Assembly (NCBI RefSeq): GCF_040706615.1
Contig: NZ_JAPDRF010000003.1
Location: 496,001 to 560,000 of the forward strand
Direction: 5' to 3'
From: Lentisalinibacter sediminis
GTDB lineage: Bacteria > Pseudomonadota > Gammaproteobacteria > Steroidobacterales > Woeseiaceae
Length of the DNA: 64,000 nucleotides
A program made the position numbers and the translations under genes. Numbering within the stretch: the first letter of the stretch is position 1; each line of letters opens with the position of its first letter. The notes under the pieces are model-generated. The model worked only from the letters and a program-made list of their open reading frames with translations, made no database searches and was not told the origin of the DNA. Positions 34,200-42,961 of the stretch are shown in pieces.

Positions 34200-35951
34200 C
34201 TAGCCGGCAGGCACCGTGCCCGGCATGCCGGCGGCGCCCTGCCGTCGATCGTTGGCTCCGGCGAGCCGCTGCTCGAGTTCGCCGAGGCTGCCGAACAGCT
34301 GCTGTTCCCGGTAGCCGAGATACAGATAGTGATCGAAGCCGAGCTCCCGCGGCCGGCTCGAGAAGTAGAGCACGGTGGTCGGCGTCTCCTCCTGCAGCAC
34401 GTCGAGGGAGCGGCGCAGGCAATCGTCGGTCATGGTGTCGAAGAGCTGGCCGAGCACCAGCACCCGCGGTTTGGCGATGATGGCGGCGGCGAGCTTCAGC
34501 TGCATGGTCTCGGTGATGGTGAGGGGCCAGCCCGTCGCCGCCACCCGCGTGTCCAGACCCTCCTCCAGGCGCGAGATGGCGGCATTCAGGCCCACGGTGT
34601 CCAGCGCCGCGAGGATGCGGGCGGAGGAGGCGCCGTCGCCGCTCAGATGCAGGTATTCACGGATCGTCATCTCCACCGTGTTGGGCCGGTCGAGGACGAT
34701 GATCCGCTGGCGCAGTTCGTGCACCGGGATGTCCATGATGTCGTTGCCGCCCAGCGTCACGTAGCCGCCGGAGGGGCGGATGTGGCGTTTCAGGAAGTTG
34801 GTGACCTCCCGCTGCACGCCGTGCGCCTCGGCCACGCCGAGCACCCGTGTGCCGCCGGGGATGGCGAATGACAGCGTCGTGATCAGCCCGCGGGCGTCGC
34901 CCCTGGCCTCCACGAAGGCCACGGAGGAACCTCCCTCGTACGGCATCGCCTCCTCCGGCGGGTCCTCCTGTTCGACGGTATAGAACAGCGACAGCTCGTC
35001 CAGCGCGGCGCACAGCTCGTAGAAATAGGCGAGATAGATCCCCAGCTGGGAGAGCCCGAAGAAGACCACGGAGAGGACCAGCTCGGCCGCCACCAGCTGC
35101 CCCAGCGACAGCTCTCCCTGGATCACCAGCCAGCCGCCGAGCCCCAGCAGTCCCGCGCTCGCCGCGGCATAGAGGAACAGGAACCCCAGCGTCTGGGCGA
35201 AATGATGGCGGAAGTGGGCGATGTGCCGGTCGATGTACTCGGCCGTCACCGCGTCGGTGCGGCTGAAGGCCTCGGCGATATGGCGCTCGGACTTGAAGAA
35301 ACCGTTCGACGCTGCGAGCCCCTCCAGCCAGGCGGCCGTGGCGTGCTTTTTGTTGGAGACCTCGACGGCGCTCTTGATGGCCCTGCCGCCCCAGACCAGC
35401 CAGATGACCCAGATGAACAGGATGATCACCAGGTTGAAGGCGAGGAACAGCGGGTGATACATGGATACCAGCACGAAGCCCACTGCGGCCTGCAGGACGA
35501 CGGTGAAACCGCCCACCAGCAGGTTCGGGACGGTCTTCTGGACGATGATGATGTCGAAATACCGGTTGAACAGCGCGCCCTTGCTGTAATCCTGGAAGAA
35601 CGGGTTCAGCGCGAATACCGAGCGCACCGCGATCTCCGACACCATGCGGGCGTAGAAGCGCCGTCCGAACAGGTCCATCAGGTGTATGCGCAGGGCGTTC
35701 AGCAGCCCCGAGGCCAGCAGCAGGCCGAACAGCGTGAGCGAGAGCATGACCAGCGGGGCGGTCAGCCCCGTATAGGCGATGGTGTTCACCAGCATCTGCA
35801 CCGAGATCGGCACCGCCAGCGACAGTACGCCGATGCCGATGCCGTAGACGATGGCGAGCGTGTAGTAATTGCGCTCCGGCGCCAGCAGCAGGCCGAAATT
35901 GGAGAATATCTCCCGCAGGGTGGTGTGCCTGGTCAGTGCCTGATCGCTCAT
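34200..35951 (-). CDS. ABC exporter with degenerate nucleotide-binding domain
   Basis: 583 aa. Residues 25-320 form a type-I ABC exporter membrane domain with six helices (for example YTLAIVYGIGIGVLSLAVPIS and LYAAASAGLLGLGGWLVIQG). Residues 345-560 align along an ABC ATPase domain, but all catalytic motifs are changed: the Walker A position (371-381) reads GVAEAHGVQRE without GK[ST], the signature position is LTITE, Walker B ends VLVLGQLFD without DE, and the switch-His position is YFSSRP. The fold landmarks (GGYVTLGGNDIMDIPVHELRQRI) are kept and the frame is intact. It therefore probably does not hydrolyse ATP in the normal way. First gene of the HlyD/TolC operon. Confidence 0.85.
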   Translation of the reverse strand: MSDQALTRHTTLREIFSNFGLLLAPERNYYTLAIVYGIGIGVLSLAVPISVQMLVNTIAYTGLTAPLVMLSLTLFGLLLASGLLNALRIHLMDLFGRRFYARMVSEIAVRSVFALNPFFQDYSKGALFNRYFDIIIVQKTVPNLLVGGFTVVLQAAVGFVLVSMYHPLFLAFNLVIILFIWVIWLVWGGRAIKSAVEVSNKKHATAAWLEGLAASNGFFKSERHIAEAFSRTDAVTAEYIDRHIAHFRHHFAQTLGFLFLYAAASAGLLGLGGWLVIQGELSLGQLVAAELVLSVVFFGLSQLGIYLAYFYELCAALDELSLFYTVEQEDPPEEAMPYEGGSSVAFVEARGDARGLITTLSFAIPGGTRVLGVAEAHGVQREVTNFLKRHIRPSGGYVTLGGNDIMDIPVHELRQRIIVLDRPNTVEMTIREYLHLSGDGASSARILAALDTVGLNAAISRLEEGLDTRVAATGWPLTITETMQLKLAAAIIAKPRVLVLGQLFDTMTDDCLRRSLDVLQEETPTTVLYFSSRPRELGFDHYLYLGYREQQLFGSLGELEQRLAGANDRRQGAAGMPGTVPAG

Positions 35952-36044
35952 GTTCTTCCGTTCCCTCGGCTGCCCTCGTGACGCACCGCAACAGTTTTTA
36001 GCATATCGCAGAGCCGAAAACCCGCCGGCACCGCTGCGCTGCGG

Positions 36045-36608
36045 CTAGGACCGGGGTCGGTCGGCGCGGCCGGTACCGTAGAGGACGATGTCTTCCGGCG
36101 GCCCGTCCTCGGCCAGGACCTCGCGCGCGACGCCCTCCTCGCGCATGCCGGTCTTCGCGAGCACGCGTCCCGAAGCAGGATTTCGCAACAGGTGGTGGGC
36201 GTGGATGCGTTCGAGGCCGAGCCGGGAGAAACCGTAGTCGACCACCGCAGAGGCGGCCTCGGTGCAATAGCCCCGGTTCCAGTAAGGCACGCCGACCCAG
36301 TAACCGAGTTGCGCGGTGCCGCGCGATTCCGGGTCCAGGGTCAGACCGATCGAGCCGATCAGCGTGCGCTCGCCACGCAGCGTGATCGCAAAATTCACCA
36401 GCCGTCCGGCGGCGAAACCGCGCTCCTGGCTCTCGATCCAGGCTTCCGCCACGCCGTCTGCGTAGGGATGCGGGATGTTCCGGGTGGTATCGGCAATGGC
36501 CCGCTCACCGGCGAGCCGCTGCACTTCGGCGGCGTCCGCGGGCTCGAAGGGGCGCAGCAGGAGGCGCGGCGTCTCCAGCGAAGGTCGTCCCGGATCACTC
36601 CTGCCCAT
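36045..36608 (-). CDS. GNAT acetyltransferase, RimJ/RimL type
   Basis: 187 aa from the ATG at 36608 (a GTG at 36635 would add 9 residues). The start LETPRLLLRPFEPADAAEVQ is the RimJ/RimL signature. The acetyl-CoA site region is GTAQLGYWVGVPYWNRGYCTEAA, and HAHHLLRNPASGRVLAKTG is the usual C-terminal motif. It transfers acetyl from acetyl-CoA to an amine, perhaps a ribosomal protein N-terminus, an antibiotic or a small metabolite; the target is not deducible. Confidence 0.88.
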   Translation of the reverse strand: MGRSDPGRPSLETPRLLLRPFEPADAAEVQRLAGERAIADTTRNIPHPYADGVAEAWIESQERGFAAGRLVNFAITLRGERTLIGSIGLTLDPESRGTAQLGYWVGVPYWNRGYCTEAASAVVDYGFSRLGLERIHAHHLLRNPASGRVLAKTGMREEGVAREVLAEDGPPEDIVLYGTGRADRPRS

Positions 36609-36679
36609 CGGTCCAATCGTCCTGCTCACTGCCACGGCCGCGGGTGTGACCGTATCGCGCTCCGCGCGGTTTCGCTAGC

Positions 36680-37225
36680 ATGGCGGGGCGGGAGCGGCCA
36701 CCGGATCGAAACATGGGCGGATCGGAACAGGGTGACGCCGGCGCATTCGGACCTGCGTACGCATCACCCCGGGATACGGGCTTCGGGGCCCGTTACAGCG
36801 CCGGCTGCCACTGCGGTGCCGTACGCTACGAGGTGCGCGCCGATCCGGTGGACGCAAAGATCTGCCATTGCCGCGACTGCCAGGTACTGCACGGCGCACC
36901 CATGCAGTGGGCGGCGATATTCCACAAGCGGGACGTGCGCATCACGGCCGGGATCGATTGCCTGCGTTTCTACACGAGCGGGCCGGGACGGGCGGAGCGC
37001 ATCCTGCCCTGCAAGGTCTCCTGCGGGCGCTGCGGGACCCCGATCGCCGACGAGGGACGGCGGATGTGGCTCGCCTTCCCGGAACTGTTCGACTTCGGCC
37101 AGCCCCGGCGGATACCGGACGCGTTCCGTCCGACCTGTCACATCTTCTACCGCATGCGGGTGGTGGACGTGGACGACGAGCTGCCGAAGTGGGCCGGCCA
37201 CAAGGACCGCTCCGGCCTGCTCTAG
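36680..37225 (+). CDS. GFA/CENP-V family zinc protein
   Basis: 181 aa. The GFA fold is recognised from YSAGCHCGAVRYEV, AKICHCRDCQVLHGAP and SCGRCGTPIADEG, which supply the zinc cysteines, plus the tail HIFYRMRVVDVDDELPKW. Family members include S-hydroxymethylglutathione synthase and many uncharacterised glutathione-dependent enzymes. The reaction is unknown. Neither candidate start (36680 or 36713) has a strong ribosome site; the conserved domain begins at residue 37. The end carries short 10-bp repeats. Confidence 0.88.
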   Translation: MAGRERPPDRNMGGSEQGDAGAFGPAYASPRDTGFGARYSAGCHCGAVRYEVRADPVDAKICHCRDCQVLHGAPMQWAAIFHKRDVRITAGIDCLRFYTSGPGRAERILPCKVSCGRCGTPIADEGRRMWLAFPELFDFGQPRRIPDAFRPTCHIFYRMRVVDVDDELPKWAGHKDRSGLL

Positions 37226-37255
37226 CCTGCTCGCGCCTGCTCCAGCCTGCGCTGA
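37216..37255. repeat. Four tandem 10-bp repeats CCTGCNNNNN
   Basis: CCTGCTCTAG, CCTGCTCGCG, CCTGCTCCAG and CCTGCGCTGA in series, beginning in the last codons of the GFA gene (its TAG is in the first copy) and ending just before the convergent esterase gene. Possible slippage. Confidence 0.6.
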
Positions 37256-37266
37256 GCCCGGCTTCG

Positions 37267-38448
37267 TCAGCCCTCGCCGGCTGCGGCCGTCTCGAATTGC
37301 GTCTTCAGCAGCCTGAAGCGAGCCAGTCGGCTCGGCAGATAGTCCCCTGTCTCGCCGAGACGAATGGCCTCGTCCATCGCGACCACGGCCTCGCCGTGAC
37401 GCCCGAGCGTCGCGAGGATGACAGCGTGATTGGCGGGTATCTCCGGATGCGACGGAAACGCCCGGCGGAGCTGAGTCATGATGGCCATCGCCTGATCTTC
37501 CAGCCCGTCCGCGGCTAGGCTCATGGCGACCAGCGAGTAGGGAGTCCTCTGGGGGTGGAACCGGAAACCGAGCGCCTCTCGTCGAGCCTCGAACCATTCG
37601 TCGACCGCCCCTTCCCCGGCCTCTCGCGCCGCGGCTGCAAGCTCCTGCTCCGATTCCCACGTCGGAAACAGGCGGTCCATTGCGCGATGCACGCTCGGCG
37701 GCACGGCGGTGAAATGAGTGGTTCTCGGTATCACTTCGTAGTGCCATTCCAGCGACGGCGGAGCCAGGCGCTCGAGCAACGCGGCGAACTCGTGCCCGGC
37801 AGGGACCGTCTCGCCGCCGTCGGCTTCGGCGACCGACATGTAGAGAAAACCGTCCAGGTCTTCTCCTCCCTCGAGTGTTTCCTCCGCCGCCGCGAATAGC
37901 ACACGGTCGGCGACCCAGGTGCTGGTACCGACGACGATCCAGGCATCGAAAAGCTCCGGTGCCTGCAGCATCGCATGCAGTCCGAAAGTACCGCCGAACG
38001 AGTGGCCGAAGTAAATGCGCCCGCCGTTCGTGCGGTAACGGCGGTCGAGGGCCGGCAGGATCTCTTCGCTCAGGGCGCGCAGGAAGGCGTCCGCGCCGCC
38101 GGTACCCGGGAAGTTGGGATCCACCGCCGGTACGTAGTCCCGGTTGCGATCCGTGTTCACGATGCCCGCGATGATCATGTCCGGGTACCGGTCGCCCGTA
38201 AACTCCAGATAGGCGCGAACCAGATCGAAATTCCAGTCGGCATCGGTCAGGAACAGGAGCGGATAGCGGCGTTCGCCCGTCTCGTAGCCGTCAGGCAGGC
38301 TGACGTGAAGCCGACGATCTTCATCGAGTATCTGCGACTCGATGGTGACGGAGTCGAATTCCGGTGCGCGAACTTCCGCAGCCACCGCTGCGCCAAACCA
38401 TGGAGGCCATGCGAGCGTCACGCACAGCGCAGCGAAAAATCTCTTCAT
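37267..38448 (-). CDS. Exported esterase-D/IroE-type alpha/beta hydrolase with TPR-like tail
   Basis: 393 aa from the ATG at 38448, with a GGGGGAGA site just upstream. Signal peptide (residues 1-24), then a putative esterase domain: YPLLFLTDADWNFDLVRAYLE, IIAGIVNTDRNRDYVP, the nucleophile elbow YFGHSFGGTFGLHAM and a likely catalytic His in VIPRTTHFTAVPPSVHRAMD. The C-terminal 100 residues form helical TPR-like repeats (AIMTQLRRAFPSHPEIPANHAV). The substrate could be a siderophore ester or glutathione thioester by analogy, but no such genes are nearby. Confidence 0.87.
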   Translation of the reverse strand: MKRFFAALCVTLAWPPWFGAAVAAEVRAPEFDSVTIESQILDEDRRLHVSLPDGYETGERRYPLLFLTDADWNFDLVRAYLEFTGDRYPDMIIAGIVNTDRNRDYVPAVDPNFPGTGGADAFLRALSEEILPALDRRYRTNGGRIYFGHSFGGTFGLHAMLQAPELFDAWIVVGTSTWVADRVLFAAAEETLEGGEDLDGFLYMSVAEADGGETVPAGHEFAALLERLAPPSLEWHYEVIPRTTHFTAVPPSVHRAMDRLFPTWESEQELAAAAREAGEGAVDEWFEARREALGFRFHPQRTPYSLVAMSLAADGLEDQAMAIMTQLRRAFPSHPEIPANHAVILATLGRHGEAVVAMDEAIRLGETGDYLPSRLARFRLLKTQFETAAAGEG

Positions 38449-38558
38449 GCTCTCCCCCTCTCGCCGGATCTCGCGGCTTCGAATCTGCCGCGATCCCTGA
38501 ATGCGACCGGCGCGGCGACCGGAAAGTTCACGGGCGGGCCTCTCCCACGAGAAAGGCG

Positions 38559-38576
38559 GCTGCCGTCGCCGGCAGC
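38559..38576 (-). terminator. Candidate terminator hairpin after the PdsO-like gene
   Basis: On the minus strand GCTGCCG-GCGA-CGGCAGC, a 7-bp GC stem, followed by CGCCTTTCTC. The U-tract is weak. It lies 40 bases past the stop codon of the OmpA-like gene and before the esterase start. Confidence 0.4.
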
Positions 38577-38615
38577 TGCCTCTTCTCGCCGCATATCCCG
38601 TCCGGTTTGCCTCTC

Positions 38616-39365
38616 TCAGCGAGTCTCCGCCACCCGCTGCGCGCCATCCTCCGGCACGTACAGCGTCAGGCTGACCCGCCGCTCGAGGGCATTGCGGTCT
38701 GGATCGCTTTCCACGCTTGCGGCCTCGCCGTGGGCATTCGCCGTGACGCGGGCGGCGGGGATGCCGCCGGCGGTGAGCAGGCCGCGGACATGCTCGGCCC
38801 GGCGTTCGGACAGGGACTGATTGTAGGCTTCCTCGCCGCGCGGATCGGCCCACGCGTCCAGCCTGATCTGCACCGAGGGCAGCGCCGCGAGCACACGGGC
38901 CAGTTCGTCCACCCGGTCCGCCGTCTCGGCATTCAGTTCGTCGGCCTCGGTGCGGAACAGCAGGTCCATCTCGATGCCCGTCTTCATCAGCTCCAGCATC
39001 TCGGGCGCACCGCTGGCGACCAGTGCCTGCAGTTCCGCGCCGACCTTCCTGAGGTCGCCGTCGGTGGCTGCCAGTTCGGCCTCCATCCGGTCGAGACGCT
39101 CGCGCGCAGCCGTCAGCTCGCCGCTCAGGGTTTCGTTGCGCACATCCTTCTCGTGGTACATGTCACCCAGTTTTGCGCCCAGCGCGGCACCCACCAGGAA
39201 TCCGACCGGGCCGCCGGCGGCGGCGCCCACGACGGCGCCGGTGCCGAAGCCGATGGTTTCCTGGCGCGAAGCCTCGGCGGCCGAGGCCGGCTGCACCGCC
39301 GCGGTAACGCCGAGGGCGAGACTCGTGATCAGGACCAGGGATTTGCTCATGCCTTTCGTCTTCAT
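38616..39365 (-). CDS. PdsO-like OmpA-family protein
   Basis: 249 aa. Signal peptide, then a glycine-zipper segment FGTGAVVGAAAGGPVGFLVGAALGAKLGD at about 40-70, a coiled coil, and a C-terminal OmpA-like peptidoglycan-binding domain (LAALPSVQIRLDAWADPRG, YNQSLSERRAEHVR, NALERRVSLTLYVPEDG). The arrangement and N-terminus resemble PdsO, the OmpA protein of the proteobacterial dedicated-sortase system, but no sortase, PdsR or PdsS gene is within the window. ATG at 39365 with AGGAG 10 bases upstream. It is the first gene downstream of the vWA cluster and may be separate. Confidence 0.75.
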   Translation of the reverse strand: MKTKGMSKSLVLITSLALGVTAAVQPASAAEASRQETIGFGTGAVVGAAAGGPVGFLVGAALGAKLGDMYHEKDVRNETLSGELTAARERLDRMEAELAATDGDLRKVGAELQALVASGAPEMLELMKTGIEMDLLFRTEADELNAETADRVDELARVLAALPSVQIRLDAWADPRGEEAYNQSLSERRAEHVRGLLTAGGIPAARVTANAHGEAASVESDPDRNALERRVSLTLYVPEDGAQRVAETR

Positions 39366-39494
39366 GTCGTCATTCTCCTGCGGCGATGGCCGCGTCCGTT
39401 GGCTACGGTTGCCATTGAAGCGCCGCCGCCGGGCGCCGCCGTGGAGTACCCGTGACGGATCGGGACGAAAAATGACGAATTGTGGCGGAGCGCC

Positions 39495-40499
39495 TCAGCG
39501 GTTGTCGTCGACCAGCGCGACGAAGGTGCCGCCGTTGCGGTGCGTGAGTTCGCGCATGAGTGCGGCGAACTGGATGGTGGAGTTCTGGATGTTGCCGGGG
39601 CCGCCGAAGCGGTACGGGAAGCCGACGGCGTGGATGCGCACGAGACGCTGGCCGTCCGAGCCCTCCGGATTGAGCCGGTCGACGGCGTCAGCGACACCCT
39701 CGACGGACTGACCGGTGTACTCATCGCCGAAGACGTACAGGCTCACCTTCTTGTCAGGGGCGGCGAAGGTGCGGATGGCGGTCTGGATACCGTTCACCGG
39801 CGTGGAGAAGCTGAGCGGCCGCCAGTTGGCCATGGCCGAGAGGATCGCCTTGCGGCGCGACGGGGTATCCGGTATCCACTTGCCGGCGAAGCTCTCGAAC
39901 ATGTAGCGGCCGTTGTCGTTCATGATCTGTATGCCCTTCACCCGCGGATAGAGGTCGAGGGTCTCGGTGAGCTTGCGCCGCGCCAGATTCCAGCTGAACT
40001 CCTGCATGGAGCCGGACGTGTCGATGATGAAGATGATGTACTCGCTGTCCACAGGAATGCCGCCGACGGGCGCATCCTCCGGTCGGCTGTAGTCCGCGTT
40101 CAGCCGCCGCATCTCCTCGGTGAGCTGCTGCCTGGCCGCCCGCAGTTCACCCTCGTCCACGGTGGGGATGCTCTGGTCGCCCGCGGTGGCGTCGTAGCGC
40201 CCCTCGATGCGGGAGAGATCGCCGTACAGCCGCGCGAGCTTCTCTTTCGACTCGGAGATCTGCTCCTTCGCACTGTCCAGCTCCCGGTTCAGGATCACCG
40301 TCTCGCCGCGGATGTCGAACAGCTCCTGCTCCAGCCGGGCGATGAGGCCCTCCAGATCCTGCTGGGTGCGCTCGATGGTCTGCGGCTCGTAGATCTTGGT
40401 GAGCACGAGCAGCAGCAGCACGGCGCCGAAACCGCAGCTGATCGCATCCAGGAACGAGAGGCTGAAGCCCTCCGCGTCTCTTTTCCTGCGCCGCGCCAT
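39495..40499 (-). CDS. vWA-domain membrane protein with TolR/ExbD-like N-terminus (second)
   Basis: 334 aa. A basic start is followed by a single membrane helix (about 12-34) with the motif SLSFLDAISCGFGAV; Asp18 sits where TolR/ExbD/MotB carry the proton-binding Asp. Residues 42-140 form a coiled coil, then a von Willebrand A domain with a MIDAS site: DTSGSM at 160-165, STPVNGI (Thr) and VFGDEYTG. The vWA should face the periplasm. Last gene of the nine-gene cluster, 3 bases after the first vWA gene. A heteromer with it, attached to the TolQ-like channel, is the natural guess. Confidence 0.85.
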   Translation of the reverse strand: MARRRKRDAEGFSLSFLDAISCGFGAVLLLLVLTKIYEPQTIERTQQDLEGLIARLEQELFDIRGETVILNRELDSAKEQISESKEKLARLYGDLSRIEGRYDATAGDQSIPTVDEGELRAARQQLTEEMRRLNADYSRPEDAPVGGIPVDSEYIIFIIDTSGSMQEFSWNLARRKLTETLDLYPRVKGIQIMNDNGRYMFESFAGKWIPDTPSRRKAILSAMANWRPLSFSTPVNGIQTAIRTFAAPDKKVSLYVFGDEYTGQSVEGVADAVDRLNPEGSDGQRLVRIHAVGFPYRFGGPGNIQNSTIQFAALMRELTHRNGGTFVALVDDNR

Positions 40500-40502
40500 G
40501 GT

Positions 40503-41603
40503 TCAGGGCCAGTCCTTGCTGATGCTCATGAACGAACCGCGGGTACGGTAGGCGAGCTTCCAGAACTCGATGGGCGCCGCGTAGTCGCCCTCCATTGGGA
40601 AGAGCATGATGTTGATCGGCACGCCGCTCGGCACCTCCCGCACCGCCTGGGCATGCAGGGCCTGGCGCTGCGGGCCGGAGATGGTGCGCCGCGCCGGCGG
40701 CTTGTTGCCGCGGGTGGGCAGGCTGTCCACCAGCAGGAAGACGTTGTCCGGCCGCGGATTCATCTTTCTTATGACCTCGTACGCCCCCTGCAGGTTCGTG
40801 CCCCCCTGCGGTACGGTGATACGCAGCCGGCGGATGGCCTCCGCCAGCTTCAGGCCGTCGCCCACATCCAGCCAGACGCCGTCGCTGCCGTCCAGCACGG
40901 GTTCGACGGTATCGTTGAAGGTGTAGATCTGGAACTTCGCATCCGGGCGGAACTGGGTGGTGATCCAGTCCACCGAGGCGATGGCCTGGCGCCACTTCGC
41001 CGCGCGCAGTTTCTGCTCGTCGGCCATGTTGCGCCGGCGGATGACGTTCACCACCTTCTTGTCCAGCATGCTCGCCGAGGCATCGACCAGCACCAGGACG
41101 CGATCGCCGCCCACCTTCAGGCCGGTGAGGTACTGACGGTCGCCTTCGCCGCGGAAGGCGCGCACCTGGTCGCCGAGTGCGGCTTCCCGCTCCGCGGCCG
41201 CCGCCTCGAGTCGCTTCTTCTCCGCTTCCAGCTGCTCGATGTCCGCGCGCAGCCTCTCGATGCGCTCGATGCGCGCCAGCGTGGTGTCCTCGTATTCGGA
41301 CAGCTCCTCGCGGATGCGCTCGATCTCGCGCTGCACCCGCTCGGCCTCGCCCTCGGTACGCACCCGCTCCTCCTCGATCTCCTCGAGGACGTTGCGCACC
41401 TTGACCATATCCTTGCGACCCTCGAGCACCTGCTCCTCGAGGCGGTTCGTCTCGCTCATGAGTTCGGCCGTTTCGGTGTCGGCATTACGGGAGACGGTGG
41501 CGTTGATGATCATGAAGAACAGCACCACCGCGCCGAAGCCGCAGCTCATGATGTCGAGGAACGACAGGCTGATGGCTTCCGTCCTGCGGCGCTTACGCGT
41601 CAT
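40503..41603 (-). CDS. vWA-domain membrane protein with TolR/ExbD-like N-terminus (first)
   Basis: 366 aa. Basic N-terminus (MTRKRRRTEA) and one membrane helix (about 12-34) with SLSFLDIMSCGFGAV, nearly identical to the neighbouring vWA protein; Asp17 matches the TolR/ExbD proton site. A long coiled coil (40-150) leads to a vWA domain with DASASM at 174-179, Thr in PQGGTNLQGA and LLVDSLP. The MIDAS site looks intact. It overlaps the actin-fold/FHA gene by 11 bases, so translation is coupled. Likely a stator-like partner of the TolQ-type channel. Confidence 0.87.
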   Translation of the reverse strand: MTRKRRRTEAISLSFLDIMSCGFGAVVLFFMIINATVSRNADTETAELMSETNRLEEQVLEGRKDMVKVRNVLEEIEEERVRTEGEAERVQREIERIREELSEYEDTTLARIERIERLRADIEQLEAEKKRLEAAAAEREAALGDQVRAFRGEGDRQYLTGLKVGGDRVLVLVDASASMLDKKVVNVIRRRNMADEQKLRAAKWRQAIASVDWITTQFRPDAKFQIYTFNDTVEPVLDGSDGVWLDVGDGLKLAEAIRRLRITVPQGGTNLQGAYEVIRKMNPRPDNVFLLVDSLPTRGNKPPARRTISGPQRQALHAQAVREVPSGVPINIMLFPMEGDYAAPIEFWKLAYRTRGSFMSISKDWP

Positions 41604-42951
41604 CGCTCTCCACCACGCGGATAAGCCGGAACTCCTGGCCCGGTGTGCCCACGCGCAGGCTGTCGCCCGCCTGCAGAACCGCCGAGCGCTCGATGCGGCT
41701 GCCGTTCAACCAGGTACCGTAGCGGCTGAGATCCTCCACGATGCACTGACCGTTGTCCCGGCGCAGCACGCAGTGGCGGCGCGAGACACCGGCCAGGTCG
41801 GCGTCCAGCGTGATACCCCGTTCGCCGCCGAGGCTGGTGCCAATGGCGAGACCGTCGCCGTTCAGCGCCCACGCGCGGTGGCCGAGCAGCAGATGGCTGG
41901 GCGACTCCCCGGCCTCACGGACGGGCGCGGCGGGCGCCTCCACCGGACTCTGGTCCCAGGGCAGACGCCGGGTCAGCCGGGTGGCTCCCGCCGTTGCCGC
42001 CGTCGCACGAGCCAGCGCGCCACGCGCAGCAGCCGCCTCCTCGAGCACGAAGGGTTCGCCGCCGGCGCGCGCCACGAGGAAGTCCACCAGCCCGGGCAGC
42101 GCGGCCGTGTGCCGGGTGAACTGCAGCGCCGGCGACTCGGCCGCGCGGATGAGGGAGCGGACGTGGCCGGCGAGACTCTGATAGACGCCGCTCACCGCCT
42201 CGGTGAAGGTCAGCAGCGGCAGCACGGCCTCGTGGGTATGGCCGCCGAATTCGAGCTGCATCCGCACCTCGCCGCTCCTCTGCGCCGTCTCCAGCCACGC
42301 CTCCAGGCGGTCGTAGAGGAGCTGCTCGGACTCGGCCGTGTGCAGCGGGTCGAAGCGGCTCTGGCGCACGAAGGCCTCGGCGATCACCGCCACCCAGGTA
42401 TCCCGCAGCGCCGCGAGGCCGGCGGCATCCACCAGTTCCACCCGGTCGATCGCGGCGCCCTCTTCCTGAGCGATACGGCTGAGGGTGGCGGTATGCAGGG
42501 AGAGATCGATGTGCAGCAGCGAGCGGCCCGAATAGGCGCGCCGGGAGCAGGCCACGGCGGAGTCCACCAGGGCGGAAACCGGCAGTTCCAGTTCGCCGGC
42601 GATGCCGAGCAGCACGCCGAGGCTCTCGCGCTCCATCCACGCAGGCACCGCGAACACCACGCTGTCCGCGGCCGAGCGCTCGCTGCGCCAGATCTCCTCC
42701 AGCTGCCGGGAGGCCAGGTCCGCCGGCGTCAGGTGGCGGAATTTCAGCTCCTGCACCGGATCGAGGCCGAGGTGGCGCCAGAAATGGTTCACCACGCTGC
42801 GCGGATGGCGACGTGCCTCGGCCATCGCCCGCCGGCCGGTGACCAGGCCGCCTTCGCCGAGCAGCGCGAATCCGGGCTCCCGGTAGACCAGCCGCGAGCC
42901 GGTCACGGCGGTGACGGCGGCGTCGTTCAGGGATATCGCGAGCGTCGTCAA
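41593..42951 (-). CDS. Actin/Hsp70-like fold protein with C-terminal FHA domain
   Basis: 452 aa, predicted cytoplasmic. Residues 1-330 resemble an actin/Hsp70-type nucleotide-binding fold (start TTLAISLNDAAVTAVTG, SVVFAVPAWMERESLGVLLG, LLHIDLSLHTATLSRI), although the phosphate loops are not well conserved and ATP binding is uncertain. A linker leads to a canonical FHA domain at about 375-447: GVSRRHCVLRRDNG and VEDLSRYGTWLNG hold the phosphothreonine-binding residues. It would read phosphorylated partners for the membrane complex. Encoded between the channel gene (10 bases upstream) and the vWA genes. Confidence 0.8.
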   Translation of the reverse strand: MTTLAISLNDAAVTAVTGSRLVYREPGFALLGEGGLVTGRRAMAEARRHPRSVVNHFWRHLGLDPVQELKFRHLTPADLASRQLEEIWRSERSAADSVVFAVPAWMERESLGVLLGIAGELELPVSALVDSAVACSRRAYSGRSLLHIDLSLHTATLSRIAQEEGAAIDRVELVDAAGLAALRDTWVAVIAEAFVRQSRFDPLHTAESEQLLYDRLEAWLETAQRSGEVRMQLEFGGHTHEAVLPLLTFTEAVSGVYQSLAGHVRSLIRAAESPALQFTRHTAALPGLVDFLVARAGGEPFVLEEAAAARGALARATAATAGATRLTRRLPWDQSPVEAPAAPVREAGESPSHLLLGHRAWALNGDGLAIGTSLGGERGITLDADLAGVSRRHCVLRRDNGQCIVEDLSRYGTWLNGSRIERSAVLQAGDSLRVGTPGQEFRLIRVVESDDA

Positions 42952-42961
42952 ACCGTCTCCG

